DNA of 17,156 nucleotides from Flavobacterium sp. UBA7663 (GCF_002483315.1 NZ_DLHR01000002.1:1-17156); one strand, 5' to 3'. Positions 1-8,544 are shown, counted from the first letter of the stretch. The notes: a model not told the origin generated them from the letters alone. A program made the numbers and translations.

Positions 1-1
1 A

Positions 2-391
2 TTTCTAAAAATACTTTGGGAAAACACAATGGTTAAAATACCGGTAAAGAGCATAGAAGATGATACTATATTAGCATTGATAGAGCAACATATCATTAAA
101 GGGAAAACGCAAGACGACACCCTATTATTTCAGGCAGCTAATTATTATTTTAGTACAAATAGAGATTATAAACAAGCAATAATATGGCTCTTAGAAGCGG
201 AAAAATTAAATCCTAAAAATTTCTATTATCCTAATCTAAGACAAAAATTAGCTTCTGAAAACAAAGATTACACTATTGCAATTGAAGCTGCAAAGCGAGC
301 CATTTCAATTGCTGATAAGGAGAAAATGAAAAAAACTATTGATAGTTTGAACAATAAAATTTCAGATTGGGAAATCTTGTTAAAAAAATAA
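2..391 (+). CDS. C-terminal part of a DUF2911-family protein (5' end outside window)
   Basis: The frame is open from the window edge through an internal ATG at 29 to a stop at 389-391, so that ATG is probably not the true start: the residues before it (FLKILWENT) run smoothly into MVKIPVKS and look like the Trp-containing beta-strand of DUF2911 proteins. After it comes a helical TPR-like tail (QAANYYFSTNRDYKQAI, then AIEAAKRAISIADKE), as is typical at the end of DUF2911 proteins of Flavobacteriia. The function of the family is unknown; members are usually exported. The oxidase gene begins 32 bp downstream on the same strand, so co-transcription is possible. The family assignment is from memory of its C-terminal pattern; the truncation is simply the window edge. 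Confidence 0.7.
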   Translation, partial: FLKILWENTMVKIPVKSIEDDTILALIEQHIIKGKTQDDTLLFQAANYYFSTNRDYKQAIIWLLEAEKLNPKNFYYPNLRQKLASENKDYTIAIEAAKRAISIADKEKMKKTIDSLNNKISDWEILLKK

Positions 392-423
392 TAGTGTAAA
401 ATTAAAATAATACAATTACTATA

Positions 424-2694
424 ATGGATATACAAAACATTCTTTCAAAAAAACTGTTACCAATCGTAATCTTCGTTTTGGCAACACAAACGCTGTTTTC
501 GCAAAACATAGTTCGTTACGATTTATATGTTCGTGATACCATCGTAAACTATTCTGGAAAAGAAAAAAGAGCAATTGCAGTAAATGGTCAAATTCCTATG
601 CCAACATTAACATTTACAGAAGGTGATATTGCTGAAATTTATGTACATAACGAATTAAAAGAAAGCACTTCATTGCATTGGCACGGACTATTTTTACCTA
701 ATAAAGAAGATGGTGTCCCAAACCTTACACAAATGCCAATAGAACCGGGAACTACTCACAAATATTCGTTTCCAATAATTCAAAGCGGAACTCATTGGTA
801 CCACAGTCATTCAGGATTACAGGAACAAATTGGTATGTATGGTATGTTCATTATGAACAAAAAACAAAATGACAAAACATTCCGAAAAGGTATAGATGAT
901 TTACCAACTGTGCCTATTATTTTAAGTGAATGGACCGATTTAAAACCCGAGAACGTTCACAGAATGTTACACAATGCAACCGATTGGTTTGCAATTAAAA
1001 AAGGAACAACACAAAGTTATGCTGAAGCCATAAAACAAGGTCATTTCAAAACAAAAATAGCCAATGAATGGAAACGAATGAATGCTATGGATGTGAGCGA
1101 TGTATATTATGATAAGTTTCTGATTAATGGTAAAAATGAAAGTCAGTTATCACAGTTTAAAAGTGGAGATAAAGTTCGTTTGCGTGTGGCAAATGGTGGA
1201 GCTTCATCATACTTTTGGTTAACTTATGCTGGAGGAAAAATAACAGTTGTAGCTAGTGATGGTAACGATGTAGAACCTGTTGAAGTAGATAGATTATTGA
1301 TAGCAGTATCCGAGACTTATGACATTATAGTTACAATTCCTGCAAGTAATACTTCTTATGAATTTTTAGCAACTCCAGAAGACCGCACAAAATCTACTTC
1401 ATTATACATTGGAAATGGCATCAAACAATTGATTGCTCCGTTGCCAAAATTAAAATATTTTGAGGGAATGAAAATGATGAACGGAATGATGAAAATGAAT
1501 GGGGATTTAGATGATATGGGAATGAGTATGTCCTTAAATCAAATGGATATGAATGTAGTAATGTACCCAGAAATAACTGGTGCAGTAAGCGCAAAACATA
1601 AGGGTACTATGAGCGATATGGAAACGAGTACCGATCATTCCAATCACAATCAAAATCAGTACAATGCCAATGCGTTATCTACAATTACAACACTCAATTA
1701 TGCCATGTTGAAAGCGACCGATAAAACAACTTTACCCAAAGATGCCCCAGTAAAAGAACTTCGTTTTGAACTAACAGGTAACATGAACCGATATGTTTGG
1801 AGTTTAGACAATAAAGTAGTTTCTGAAACAGATAAAATCCTAATAAAAAAAGGAGAAAACATTAGAATTACACTTTACAATGGTTCCATGATGCGTCATC
1901 CAATGCACTTACATGGACATGATTTCAGAATATTAAATGGTCAAGAGGAATATGCACCATTAAAAAATGTAATGGACTTAATGCCTATGGAAACCAACAT
2001 AATTGAATTCAATGCCAATGTTGAAGGAGATTGGTTTTTTCATTGTCATATTTTGTATCACATGATGGCAGGAATGGGAAGAGTATTCACCTATGAAAAC
2101 CAAACGCCAAATCCGCTAATTCCAAATCCAAAAGTAGCACAAAGAAAATTATTTGCCGATGATAGAGCTTTTCATTTCATGGCAGAAAATGATTTTGCTA
2201 CTAATGGAAATGATGGTATGGCAATGATCCAAAATACACGTTGGAGTTTAGGTGCAGAATGGCGACTAGGATACAATGATATGCATGGTTATGAAGCCGA
2301 ATTTCATTTAGGCAGATACATAGGAAAAATGCAGTGGTTGATGCCTTTTATTGGTTTCGATTGGCGTTACAGGAATATGGATGGAATGATAGAAAAAAAC
2401 ATTTTTGGACAAGAAAATACCAAAGATAAAAGAGCCGTTCTAAGTGCCGGGGTTAATTACACATTACCAATGTTAGTAATTGCTCAAGCAGAAGTATTTC
2501 AGGATGGAAACATAAGATTACAGTTAATGAGAGAGGATATTCCAATTTCAAAACGCTTAAGAATGGGGTTTATGGTAAACACCGATACAGAATTTATGCT
2601 AGATGCACGTTACATTTTAAAAAGAAATATAAGTTTAAGAACACATTACGATAGTGATATGGGATTTGGGTTAGGTATTAGTTTAAATTATTAA
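424..2694 (+). CDS. CopA-like multicopper oxidase with Met-rich insert and C-terminal CopB-like extension
   Basis: This 756-residue periplasmic or surface copper oxidase probably detoxifies Cu(I) by oxidation. A Sec-type signal (KKLLPIVIFVLATQTLFSQ, no twin-arginine) is followed by three cupredoxin domains. Copper ligands are visible: HWHG at 85-88, HWYHSH at 124-129, HPMHLHGH at 492-499 and the HCHILYH block at 540-546, where C541 would be the type 1 copper ligand and M551 its axial ligand. A Met-rich stretch with MKMMNGMMKMN and MGMSMS lies around residues 350-380, as in CopA/CueO-type enzymes that bind Cu(I). Residues ~575-756 lie beyond the oxidase core and alternate aromatic and polar residues like outer-membrane beta-strands, resembling CopB; such a fusion occurs in Bacteroidota. 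It may be cargo of the element or its chromosomal neighbour. The family is certain, the exact substrate is not. Confidence 0.93.
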   Translation: MDIQNILSKKLLPIVIFVLATQTLFSQNIVRYDLYVRDTIVNYSGKEKRAIAVNGQIPMPTLTFTEGDIAEIYVHNELKESTSLHWHGLFLPNKEDGVPNLTQMPIEPGTTHKYSFPIIQSGTHWYHSHSGLQEQIGMYGMFIMNKKQNDKTFRKGIDDLPTVPIILSEWTDLKPENVHRMLHNATDWFAIKKGTTQSYAEAIKQGHFKTKIANEWKRMNAMDVSDVYYDKFLINGKNESQLSQFKSGDKVRLRVANGGASSYFWLTYAGGKITVVASDGNDVEPVEVDRLLIAVSETYDIIVTIPASNTSYEFLATPEDRTKSTSLYIGNGIKQLIAPLPKLKYFEGMKMMNGMMKMNGDLDDMGMSMSLNQMDMNVVMYPEITGAVSAKHKGTMSDMETSTDHSNHNQNQYNANALSTITTLNYAMLKATDKTTLPKDAPVKELRFELTGNMNRYVWSLDNKVVSETDKILIKKGENIRITLYNGSMMRHPMHLHGHDFRILNGQEEYAPLKNVMDLMPMETNIIEFNANVEGDWFFHCHILYHMMAGMGRVFTYENQTPNPLIPNPKVAQRKLFADDRAFHFMAENDFATNGNDGMAMIQNTRWSLGAEWRLGYNDMHGYEAEFHLGRYIGKMQWLMPFIGFDWRYRNMDGMIEKNIFGQENTKDKRAVLSAGVNYTLPMLVIAQAEVFQDGNIRLQLMREDIPISKRLRMGFMVNTDTEFMLDARYILKRNISLRTHYDSDMGFGLGISLNY

Positions 2695-2727
2695 AAAAGT
2701 TTCAATCAAAAATTAATACCAAAGAAA

Positions 2728-3576
2728 TTGAACCCAAAAATCAACCAATTATTAACAGATTTAAACGAACAGTTAAATTTTACTGATTTAGAAATAGACG
2801 ACCCAATCAAGCGTTGTGAAAGTGCTATAGATATTATTTTGAAATCACTTCAAAAATTAAAAGTATTATTTGAAAAAGAGAAAAATAAATCAAGTCAACA
2901 AGAAATAGAGTTCTTTAAAAATGTAAAGCCAAAATTTACGTCAAAACTAATTTATTATAACGTTATATTCAAAATTGAAACGAAGAAACCGCATGGTGGT
3001 GAAAGAATTATCAAAAGATACCTTAATAACGAATTAGATAAACTTAAAAGATATTTTGATGGTAACTTAGACTTCTACAGATATTACAGAACAGGAAGCA
3101 GCTATTTAGATCACAAATATTTTTTACGAGGAAAAATCGATGTAAAATTAGCTTTAGATAGTTTTTATTTTGAAGCAGATCATACATTTTCAACCTCTCA
3201 CGATTTTAAAGTAGCAAAGATTTTAGCGCACGATTTAATCCAAGTTTATCTCGAAGATAAATTGTTGATGATGGAAAATAAAGACACAAAGGAAAAATCA
3301 CAAGTCAACCCGAAGGTAAAGCAAACTTGGACAGGTTCTAAAGTCGCATTAATAGAGCTTTTGTATGCTTTGCATACCGAAGGTGTGTTTAATAATGGAG
3401 CATCCGATTTGAAAGATATTGCGGAGTATTTTGAAAACATATTCAACATCGATTTAGGTCAGTATCACAGGGCTTTCCTTGAAATTAGAATGCGAAAATC
3501 TGACCAAACCAAATTCCTAAACGCATTAAAAGAAAAATTAGTAAAACGGATGGAAAACACAGACGACTTACTTTAA
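2728..3576 (+). CDS. rteC: RteC family regulator of a conjugative transposon
   Basis: This 282-residue protein matches the RteC family over its whole length: EIEFFKNVKPKFTSKLIYY, a central FYRYYRTGSSYLDHKYF, the tryptophan block WTGSKVALIELLYAL and the closing LEIRMRKSDQTKFLNAL. In CTnDOT, RteC activates excision of the element by acting upstream of the xis genes; here the next gene is an excisionase-like HTH protein, which fits. The start is a TTG, because there is no earlier in-frame ATG and the next Met lies past the middle of the protein. The frame is the same as that of the oxidase, from which only the stop at 2692-2694 and eleven codons separate it. The family call is strong; the regulatory role here is inferred from CTnDOT. 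Confidence 0.9.
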   Translation: MNPKINQLLTDLNEQLNFTDLEIDDPIKRCESAIDIILKSLQKLKVLFEKEKNKSSQQEIEFFKNVKPKFTSKLIYYNVIFKIETKKPHGGERIIKRYLNNELDKLKRYFDGNLDFYRYYRTGSSYLDHKYFLRGKIDVKLALDSFYFEADHTFSTSHDFKVAKILAHDLIQVYLEDKLLMMENKDTKEKSQVNPKVKQTWTGSKVALIELLYALHTEGVFNNGASDLKDIAEYFENIFNIDLGQYHRAFLEIRMRKSDQTKFLNALKEKLVKRMENTDDLL

Positions 3577-3610
3577 GACCAATAAATACAACACTTTGTA
3601 TAAAAATCTA

Positions 3611-3636
3611 TCACAACTTGTGATTGACTTGTGATT
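3611..3636. promoter_or_regulatory. Palindrome plus repeated half-site upstream of the HTH gene (operator candidate)
   Basis: TCACAACTTGTGA at 3611-3623 is a perfect 6-bp inverted repeat around one central base. The sequence ACTTGTGATT occurs at 3616-3625 and again at 3627-3636, 11 bp apart, which is about one helical turn. It lies 54-79 bp before the ATG of the excisionase-like gene, in the spot where RteC or the HTH protein would be expected to bind. What binds it is not known. Confidence 0.45.
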
Positions 3637-3689
3637 TAAAACTATTCAAAAACTACAAATTTGTGCCATAACAATCTAAAACATACGTT

Positions 3690-3977
3690 ATGGCAATCGA
3701 AGTTATTACACGCGAAGACTTAAACGAATTCAGAAGTCTTCTTTTGAACGATTTAAAAGAAATCATTCAATCCAAACCGCAACAAACAAAACAGTGGCTC
3801 AAATCCAATGAAGTCCGTAAACTGTTAAACATTTCTCCAGGTACTTTGCAAAATCTCCGCATCAACGGAACACTCACCTACACCAAAATAGGTGGCATAA
3901 TGTATTATGACAATTCAGATATTGATAAGTTATTAAATGGAAATAAGGTAAATGCTTTACCTACTCTGTTCAAATAA
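3690..3977 (+). CDS. Excisionase-like helix-turn-helix protein
   Basis: This 95-residue protein begins with a short helix (EVITREDLNEFRSLLLNDL) and then a MerR/excisionase-type helix-turn-helix of the HTH_17 kind: WLKSNEVRKLLNISPGTLQNLR followed by the wing TYTKIGGIMYYDNSDIDKLL. Proteins of this size and build are encoded in nearly every Bacteroidota integrative element, where they act as recombination directionality factors or as small regulators. The next gene starts 11 bp after its stop, so the two are probably co-transcribed. No integrase is present in the window, so its partner is not seen. Confidence 0.8.
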   Translation: MAIEVITREDLNEFRSLLLNDLKEIIQSKPQQTKQWLKSNEVRKLLNISPGTLQNLRINGTLTYTKIGGIMYYDNSDIDKLLNGNKVNALPTLFK

Positions 3978-3988
3978 TTTTAGCAATT

Positions 3989-4822
3989 ATGAATTATATC
4001 AAACACTTAACTGGTTTCTTCGAAAAAGTAGCCATTGATAAAACGCTAAATCCAACACACGTAAGTTTATACATTGCATTGTTTCAATTTTGGAATTGCA
4101 ATCGTTTCAAAAATCCAATCAGTATTAATCGCGATGAGGTAATGCGAATAAGTAAAATAAGTTCCAAAGCAACCTATCATAAATGTCTGAAGAACTTGCA
4201 TAGTTTGGGTTATATCAATTACGAACCATCATACAATCCATTCAAAGGAAGTCATGTCATTTTATTCAACTTTTCAGAAGATTTAAAACCGCTGCCAAAA
4301 TCCGAAAGAAAACCAAAAAATGAACCACTTATTGAACTTGTTTCTGAACAAGCTTTGAACAAGTCTTGTACTAGTAGTGAAACAGGTACTGAACAAGCAG
4401 TAGTACCTTCTATAAACTATATAAACAATACAAACATTTTAAACGATAAAAACGTTTCAAACTTGGAAAAGCACTCAAAAAATTTTGTAGAAATAAATAA
4501 TTTGGATTTAAAAAACGATGATGAAGAAAAAGAAAAAAGTTCCGCAAAAAAAGAAAAAGAAGAAAAGTCACAGCCAACAATCGAAGAAGTCAAAATCTAT
4601 TTCCAAGAAAATAACTTTCCGGAACAAGAAGCTCAAAAATTCTTCAACTATTTCAAAAGTGTCGGTTGGTTAGTCGGAGGTAAAACACCAATGGTCGATT
4701 GGCAAGCAGCAGCACAAAATTGGATGATTAACGCACCAAAATTTATTTCAAATGCAGAACAACCAAACAGAGCAAAACAACTCAACACAACAACCAACAA
4801 AGACTATTCAGAGCCATTATAG
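3989..4822 (+). CDS. Winged-helix replication-initiation-type protein of the element
   Basis: This 277-residue protein has an N-terminal winged helix (about residues 15-95, with PISINRDEVMRISKISSKATYHKCLKNLHSLGYI), then a long low-complexity Lys/Glu/Ser linker (about 100-205) and a small C-terminal module (EEVKIYFQENNFPEQEAQKF, then GWLVGGKTPMVDWQAAAQNWM). This order, DNA-binding head, floppy linker and DnaD-like tail, is that of phage and element replisome organisers, and the gene overlaps that of a DnaC-like ATPase, the usual partner. It probably binds the element's origin and helps recruit helicase. No iterons are visible inside the gene. The assignment rests on build and context, not on a named family. 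Confidence 0.7.
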   Translation: MNYIKHLTGFFEKVAIDKTLNPTHVSLYIALFQFWNCNRFKNPISINRDEVMRISKISSKATYHKCLKNLHSLGYINYEPSYNPFKGSHVILFNFSEDLKPLPKSERKPKNEPLIELVSEQALNKSCTSSETGTEQAVVPSINYINNTNILNDKNVSNLEKHSKNFVEINNLDLKNDDEEKEKSSAKKEKEEKSQPTIEEVKIYFQENNFPEQEAQKFFNYFKSVGWLVGGKTPMVDWQAAAQNWMINAPKFISNAEQPNRAKQLNTTTNKDYSEPL

Positions 4823-5417
4823 CTATGATGAGGTCATTACTTGGTTAGAAAATAAAGGAGTTGAACTATATGGCAATCATTTCAAAATCATTGAAACCGA
4901 TTATCCAATTGTGTACAAACTAATCGCGTATTTCTTAAAAGACGAACCAACATGTTTTCAATATGGAATAAACCTCAACAAAGGAATTCTACTAACCGGA
5001 CCAATCGGCTGCGGTAAAACATCATTGATGAATTTAATGAAATACCTAACAGCAACAGAACATAAGTTTTTCGTAAAACCATGTCGCGATATCAGCTTTG
5101 AATTCATCCAGGACGGCTACCAAATAATCCACAAATACAGCAATGGCAAACTATACCAATCAGAACCAAGAACCTATTGCTTTGACGATTTAGGAACAGA
5201 AAACAACTTAAAATATTTTGGTAACGAATGCAATGTCATGGCAGAAATTCTATTGAGCAGATATGATCTATTCATTTCAAAAAAACTATTTACTCACATA
5301 ACCACCAACCTATCAGCCACAGAAATTGAAAAACATTACGGCAATCGAGTTCGCTCACGATTACGAGAGATGGTAAATTTAATAGCATTTGAAAAATCAG
5401 CTCAAGACAAAAGATAA
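4752..5417 (+). CDS. DnaC-like helicase-loader ATPase
   Basis: This 221-residue AAA+ ATPase has a Walker A motif GPIGCGKTS at residues 83-91 and a Walker B motif CFDDLGTE around 143-150. Then come LLSRYDLF and the sensor-1 segment THITTNLSATEIEKHYGNR, and an arginine-rich end (RVRSRLREMV). The size and order are those of DnaC/IstB-type loaders that place replicative helicase on DNA. The gene overlaps the replication-type gene before it by 71 bp in another frame. ATG 4752 is kept because no other in-frame Met precedes the Walker A motif; recognisable homology begins only at about residue 23. Codons here use more C than in the defence genes downstream. Confidence 0.82.
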   Translation: MQNNQTEQNNSTQQPTKTIQSHYSYDEVITWLENKGVELYGNHFKIIETDYPIVYKLIAYFLKDEPTCFQYGINLNKGILLTGPIGCGKTSLMNLMKYLTATEHKFFVKPCRDISFEFIQDGYQIIHKYSNGKLYQSEPRTYCFDDLGTENNLKYFGNECNVMAEILLSRYDLFISKKLFTHITTNLSATEIEKHYGNRVRSRLREMVNLIAFEKSAQDKR

Positions 5418-5464
5418 AATCCGTATAAATCCGCGTTGCGAAGCATCTGTTTCATCCGCGTTCC
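5417..5464. repeat. Short REP-like repeat between element genes
   Basis: The stretch just after the helicase-loader gene is GC-richer than its surroundings and carries ATCCGCGTT twice, at 5429-5437 and 5454-5462, with a related ATCCGT just before. Intergenic repeats of this look are common in Flavobacteriia. No function is visible. Confidence 0.35.
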
Positions 5465-5480
5465 AATAACAAGAAACAAT

Positions 5481-6101
5481 ATGAACACAATAACCAACTT
5501 CTGGAACTACTTCCAACAAAACAACTTCGTTTTCCTTCTTCTAAACGAAATACCAAAAGACCAACTAAAAATCCATTTCGACAAACTAATCGAGATACTA
5601 CATCAATACAACAAAAACCTAGACCTCATCATTAAAAACAAAAAAAACGGTGCAGAGATAATCATTACAGCAAACGGAAATCCTTATCTTTTCAAAGAAG
5701 TAGAGTTACTAGTCCATCATGCACCAATTGTAGAACGTTGGAAAATAACTGCATTCCTCCAACCCGAAACCAACCTAACCAAATACGAAATTGGCACCGA
5801 CAAACCACTAGAATATTACGGCATCACTTTGCGAATAAGCGAAATGTATTTCATCCCATTAGAAAAGCCAAACAAACCAACCGATTTAGGTATAAAAGTG
5901 TTACTCAAAAACTACATTATCCATAAAGAAAACTCAAGACTTCGCGAAGCTGTTTATGTTCACATCGAGTATTTAATTGGAGAAAAAGCATTTGCTAATG
6001 ATATTGCTTTTATTGAGATTGGACAATTAGAAGGCGACGATGAAAACCAAATCGAATTGTATAATCTAAAATCTTACATCGACATTGAAATGAAAAGTTA
6101 A
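5481..6101 (+). CDS. Conserved-looking protein of unknown function, element backbone
   Basis: I do not recognise this 206-residue protein. The ATG at 5481 is chosen over an in-frame TTG at 5436, because the TTG lies in repeat-like DNA and the residues between the two do not look like protein. It has no signal peptide, membrane segment or obvious catalytic motif. It begins with helices (NFWNYFQQNNFVFLLLNEIP), then has a mixed beta/alpha body (GAEIIITANGNPYLFKEVELL) and an acidic end. It follows the helicase loader by 63 bp on the same strand and ends inside an inverted repeat, so it is probably the last gene of the replication operon. Codon use resembles the helicase-loader gene. Confidence 0.6.
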   Translation: MNTITNFWNYFQQNNFVFLLLNEIPKDQLKIHFDKLIEILHQYNKNLDLIIKNKKNGAEIIITANGNPYLFKEVELLVHHAPIVERWKITAFLQPETNLTKYEIGTDKPLEYYGITLRISEMYFIPLEKPNKPTDLGIKVLLKNYIIHKENSRLREAVYVHIEYLIGEKAFANDIAFIEIGQLEGDDENQIELYNLKSYIDIEMKS

Positions 6102-6140
6102 GTTTTGGCAATAATTCTCATTTACTGCCAAAACTTAACT
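6096..6140 (+). terminator. Perfect 15-bp hairpin at the end of the backbone operon
   Basis: AGTTAAGTTTTGGCA at 6096-6110 and its exact reverse complement at 6126-6140 enclose a 15-nt loop. The stop codon of the preceding gene lies inside the left arm. There is no run of T after the stem, so it could be a factor-assisted or bidirectional terminator, or an RNA-stabilising 3' end. Confidence 0.6.
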
Positions 6141-6191
6141 AATATTTTGTTTGCAAAACACTACACAATCTGTAGTAAATCGCAAATGAAA

Positions 6192-6218
6192 TATCAATTT
6201 CTGAAAAAAAAATTGATA
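6192..6218. promoter_or_regulatory. 9-bp inverted repeat in the leader of the ATPase operon
   Basis: TATCAATTT at 6192-6200 and AAATTGATA at 6210-6218 flank a 9-nt A-rich spacer, 83-109 bp before the chosen ATPase start. An imperfect -7 box TATATTTT at 6269-6276 lies between the repeat and that start, but no matching upstream element is clear. It may be an operator or a weak hairpin; the evidence is only the symmetry. Confidence 0.3.
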
Positions 6219-6300
6219 ACTCGGTTAATAAGTCAAATTGCATCAAAACAAATCATTAGGAATTATTTTATATTTTAGTAGATTAATAAAAAATTTACTA

Positions 6301-8529
6301 ATGATAGAGAAGATAGAGGTAAAAAAAGTAGCATCATATGATGAAACTGGTATTAAAATTACAAATTTGAAAAAAGTAAATTTTATTTATGGTGCAAATG
6401 GTTGCGGGAAAACTACAATATCAAATTTTCTACATGACAAAACAAATTTTGATAATTGTTCAATAGATTGGAAAAACGGTCAAGAATTAAAAACTCTTGT
6501 TTATAATAAGGAATTTAGGCTACGTAATTTTGGTAGTGGAAAAATTGGAGGTGTATTTACTCTTGGTGAAGCAACTACAGAACAAATCACTGCTATAAAT
6601 GAAAAGGTAGAAGCATTAAAAGTAATAAAAGCTGATGGTGCAAAAAAAAGAGAAACTTTGAATACTCAAATTCTTAAAAAAGAAAAATTAGAAAATGATT
6701 TTAAAGAAGTTACTTGGACAAAAATCTATAAAAAATATGAAACTACTTTTAAAGAAGCATTTACAGGTTCTTTACAGAAAGAAAGTTTTAAAAATAAATT
6801 ACTATCTGAATTTAGCAGTAATACAAAAGCATTGTTGTCATTTGATGAAATAACTGAAAAAGCTAAGACCATTTTTGGAAAAGTTCCTCAAAGTATAACG
6901 CTAATAAATGTAATAGAATTTGATAGAATTATCGAAATAGAAAACAATCCAATTTGGAAAAAAGTAATTGTTGGTAAAGCAGATGTTGATATTGCAAAGC
7001 TTATCCAAAAATTGAATATTAACGATTGGGTAAATCAAGGTAGAAATTATATCCAAGAAGATAATACTACTTGTCCGTTTTGTCAACAAGAAACAATTTC
7101 AGAAGATTTCAAAAAACAATTAGAAGATTATTTTGACGAAACTTATTTAAATGATTTGAATACAATAAAAACGTTAAAAGAAGAATATAATTCTTTGATG
7201 AACAACTTTGTAAATGAATTGAACAATCTTGAAACCAATCAAAAATCATTTCCTGATACAAAATTAAATATTGATAGATTTTCCGCTTATTTAAAAACAT
7301 TAATTGGACAGAATACTGCAAACAGCGAATATCTAAATAATAAAACAAAAGAACCCAGCAGAAGTATTGAATTAATTTCAGTAAAGGAACAATTAGATTT
7401 AATTTCAGATTTAATTGTAAATGCTAATACAGAAATTACAAAACACAATGATATTGTAGCAAATTTTGCTACGGAAAAAACAAGCTTAATTCAATCGATT
7501 TGGAAATACATAATTGAAGAATTCAAAACTGATATTGTAAAATTTAATGCAGAGAATAATGGTTTACAAACTGGAAATACTGCTCTTCAAAGTCAATTAA
7601 CTGCTAAATTAAAAGAATATAGTGATTTAGATATTGAAATTAAAAATTTAAGCAAGAATGTAACCAGTATCCAGCCAACTATTAATGAAATTAATCGACT
7701 TTTAAAGTCTTATGGCTTTTTAAGTTTTGAAATTGTACCATCATCAGAAGATGGGTTTTATCAAATTCAGAGAGAAGACGGTACAATTGCCGAAGCAACA
7801 TTAAGCGAAGGTGAAATTACATTTATTACTTTTCTGTATTATTTGCAATTAGCTAAAGGAGGAAGTTCTGAAGAAACTGTGAATGATGAAAGAATTTTAG
7901 TTATTGATGATCCAATTTCAAGTTTAGACAGCAATGTATTATTTGTTGTTAGTACGCTTATAAAAGATATTATTAAAAGTATTAAATCAGAAACAGGAAA
8001 CATCAAACAAATTATTCTTTTAACTCATAATGTCTATTTTCATAAAGAAGTATCTTTCATTGACGGAAGAACTAAGTTTTGTGCAAAAACAAATTTTTGG
8101 ATATTAAGAAAAAACGAAAAATTTACGAATATTCAATTTTTCAATATGGAAAACCCGATAAAATCATCTTATGAATTATTGTGGCAAGAATTAAAAAATG
8201 AAAATGTAAAATCCAGTATTACTGTTCAAAATATTATGAGAAGAATAATTGAAAACTACTTTAAACTTTTTGGGAAATATGGCGATGATGATTTAATACA
8301 AAAGTTTACTACTAAAGAAGAACAAGAAATATGTTCATCATTAATTAGTTGGATAAATGATGGCTCACATAGTATCAATGATGATTTATTCGTTGAATTA
8401 CAAGATAGAACTATTGAAAATTATAAAAAAGTTTTTAAAGACATTTTCGTTCTAACAAACCACGAAGGACATTTTAATATGATGATGGGAATAAGTGAAT
8501 TAATAAATACTGAAGAAGAAATAGTTTAG
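6301..8529 (+). CDS. AAA_13-type ATPase with zinc hook, PrrC/RloC-like
   Basis: This 742-residue ABC-class ATPase carries Walker A GANGCGKT (31-38), a long coiled-coil middle with a Rad50/RloC-like zinc hook CPFC (258-261), the signature LSEGE (501-505), Walker B ILVIDDP (532-538), the D-loop SSLD and an H-loop TH (H576). The C-terminal helical domain has R647-x3-E651 and H690 (in NDGSH), reminiscent of the Arg-Glu-His triad of the tRNA anticodon nucleases PrrC and RloC. RloC is close in size and also has a CxxC hook. The ATG at 6301 is chosen over a TTG at 6238, because the protein then opens directly with the beta-strand IEKIEVKKVASYD. The PIN-like gene follows after 15 bp. Likely roles are an anticodon nuclease that acts alone or a sensor ATPase for the PIN partner. 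Confidence 0.8.
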   Translation: MIEKIEVKKVASYDETGIKITNLKKVNFIYGANGCGKTTISNFLHDKTNFDNCSIDWKNGQELKTLVYNKEFRLRNFGSGKIGGVFTLGEATTEQITAINEKVEALKVIKADGAKKRETLNTQILKKEKLENDFKEVTWTKIYKKYETTFKEAFTGSLQKESFKNKLLSEFSSNTKALLSFDEITEKAKTIFGKVPQSITLINVIEFDRIIEIENNPIWKKVIVGKADVDIAKLIQKLNINDWVNQGRNYIQEDNTTCPFCQQETISEDFKKQLEDYFDETYLNDLNTIKTLKEEYNSLMNNFVNELNNLETNQKSFPDTKLNIDRFSAYLKTLIGQNTANSEYLNNKTKEPSRSIELISVKEQLDLISDLIVNANTEITKHNDIVANFATEKTSLIQSIWKYIIEEFKTDIVKFNAENNGLQTGNTALQSQLTAKLKEYSDLDIEIKNLSKNVTSIQPTINEINRLLKSYGFLSFEIVPSSEDGFYQIQREDGTIAEATLSEGEITFITFLYYLQLAKGGSSEETVNDERILVIDDPISSLDSNVLFVVSTLIKDIIKSIKSETGNIKQIILLTHNVYFHKEVSFIDGRTKFCAKTNFWILRKNEKFTNIQFFNMENPIKSSYELLWQELKNENVKSSITVQNIMRRIIENYFKLFGKYGDDDLIQKFTTKEEQEICSSLISWINDGSHSINDDLFVELQDRTIENYKKVFKDIFVLTNHEGHFNMMMGISELINTEEEIV

Positions 8530-8544
8530 TAAAAACAATAAATT

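Noticed and set aside
3246..3449. Minus-strand open frame inside rteC
   Set aside because: It lies wholly within conserved RteC coding sequence and has no start signals of its own.
5436..5480. TTG at 5436 as start of the unknown backbone gene
   Set aside because: It lies in repeat-like intergenic DNA; an ATG at 5481 begins a more protein-like sequence.
5738..5926. Plus-strand open frame inside the gene at 5481
   Set aside because: Arg/Asn/Thr-rich translation in another frame of a better gene; no context.
6161..6175. CTACA/TGTAG mini-dyad before the ATPase operon
   Set aside because: Only 5 bp; expected by chance in DNA of this composition.
6238..6300. TTG at 6238 as start of the ATPase
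   Set aside because: The added residues do not resemble the family's beginning, and the ATG at 6301 places the first beta-strand and Walker A motif at the usual distance from the N-terminus.
6901..7348. Two minus-strand open frames inside the ATPase gene
   Set aside because: Low-complexity Ile/Leu/Tyr-rich translations, as expected from the complement of Lys/Asn-rich coding DNA.
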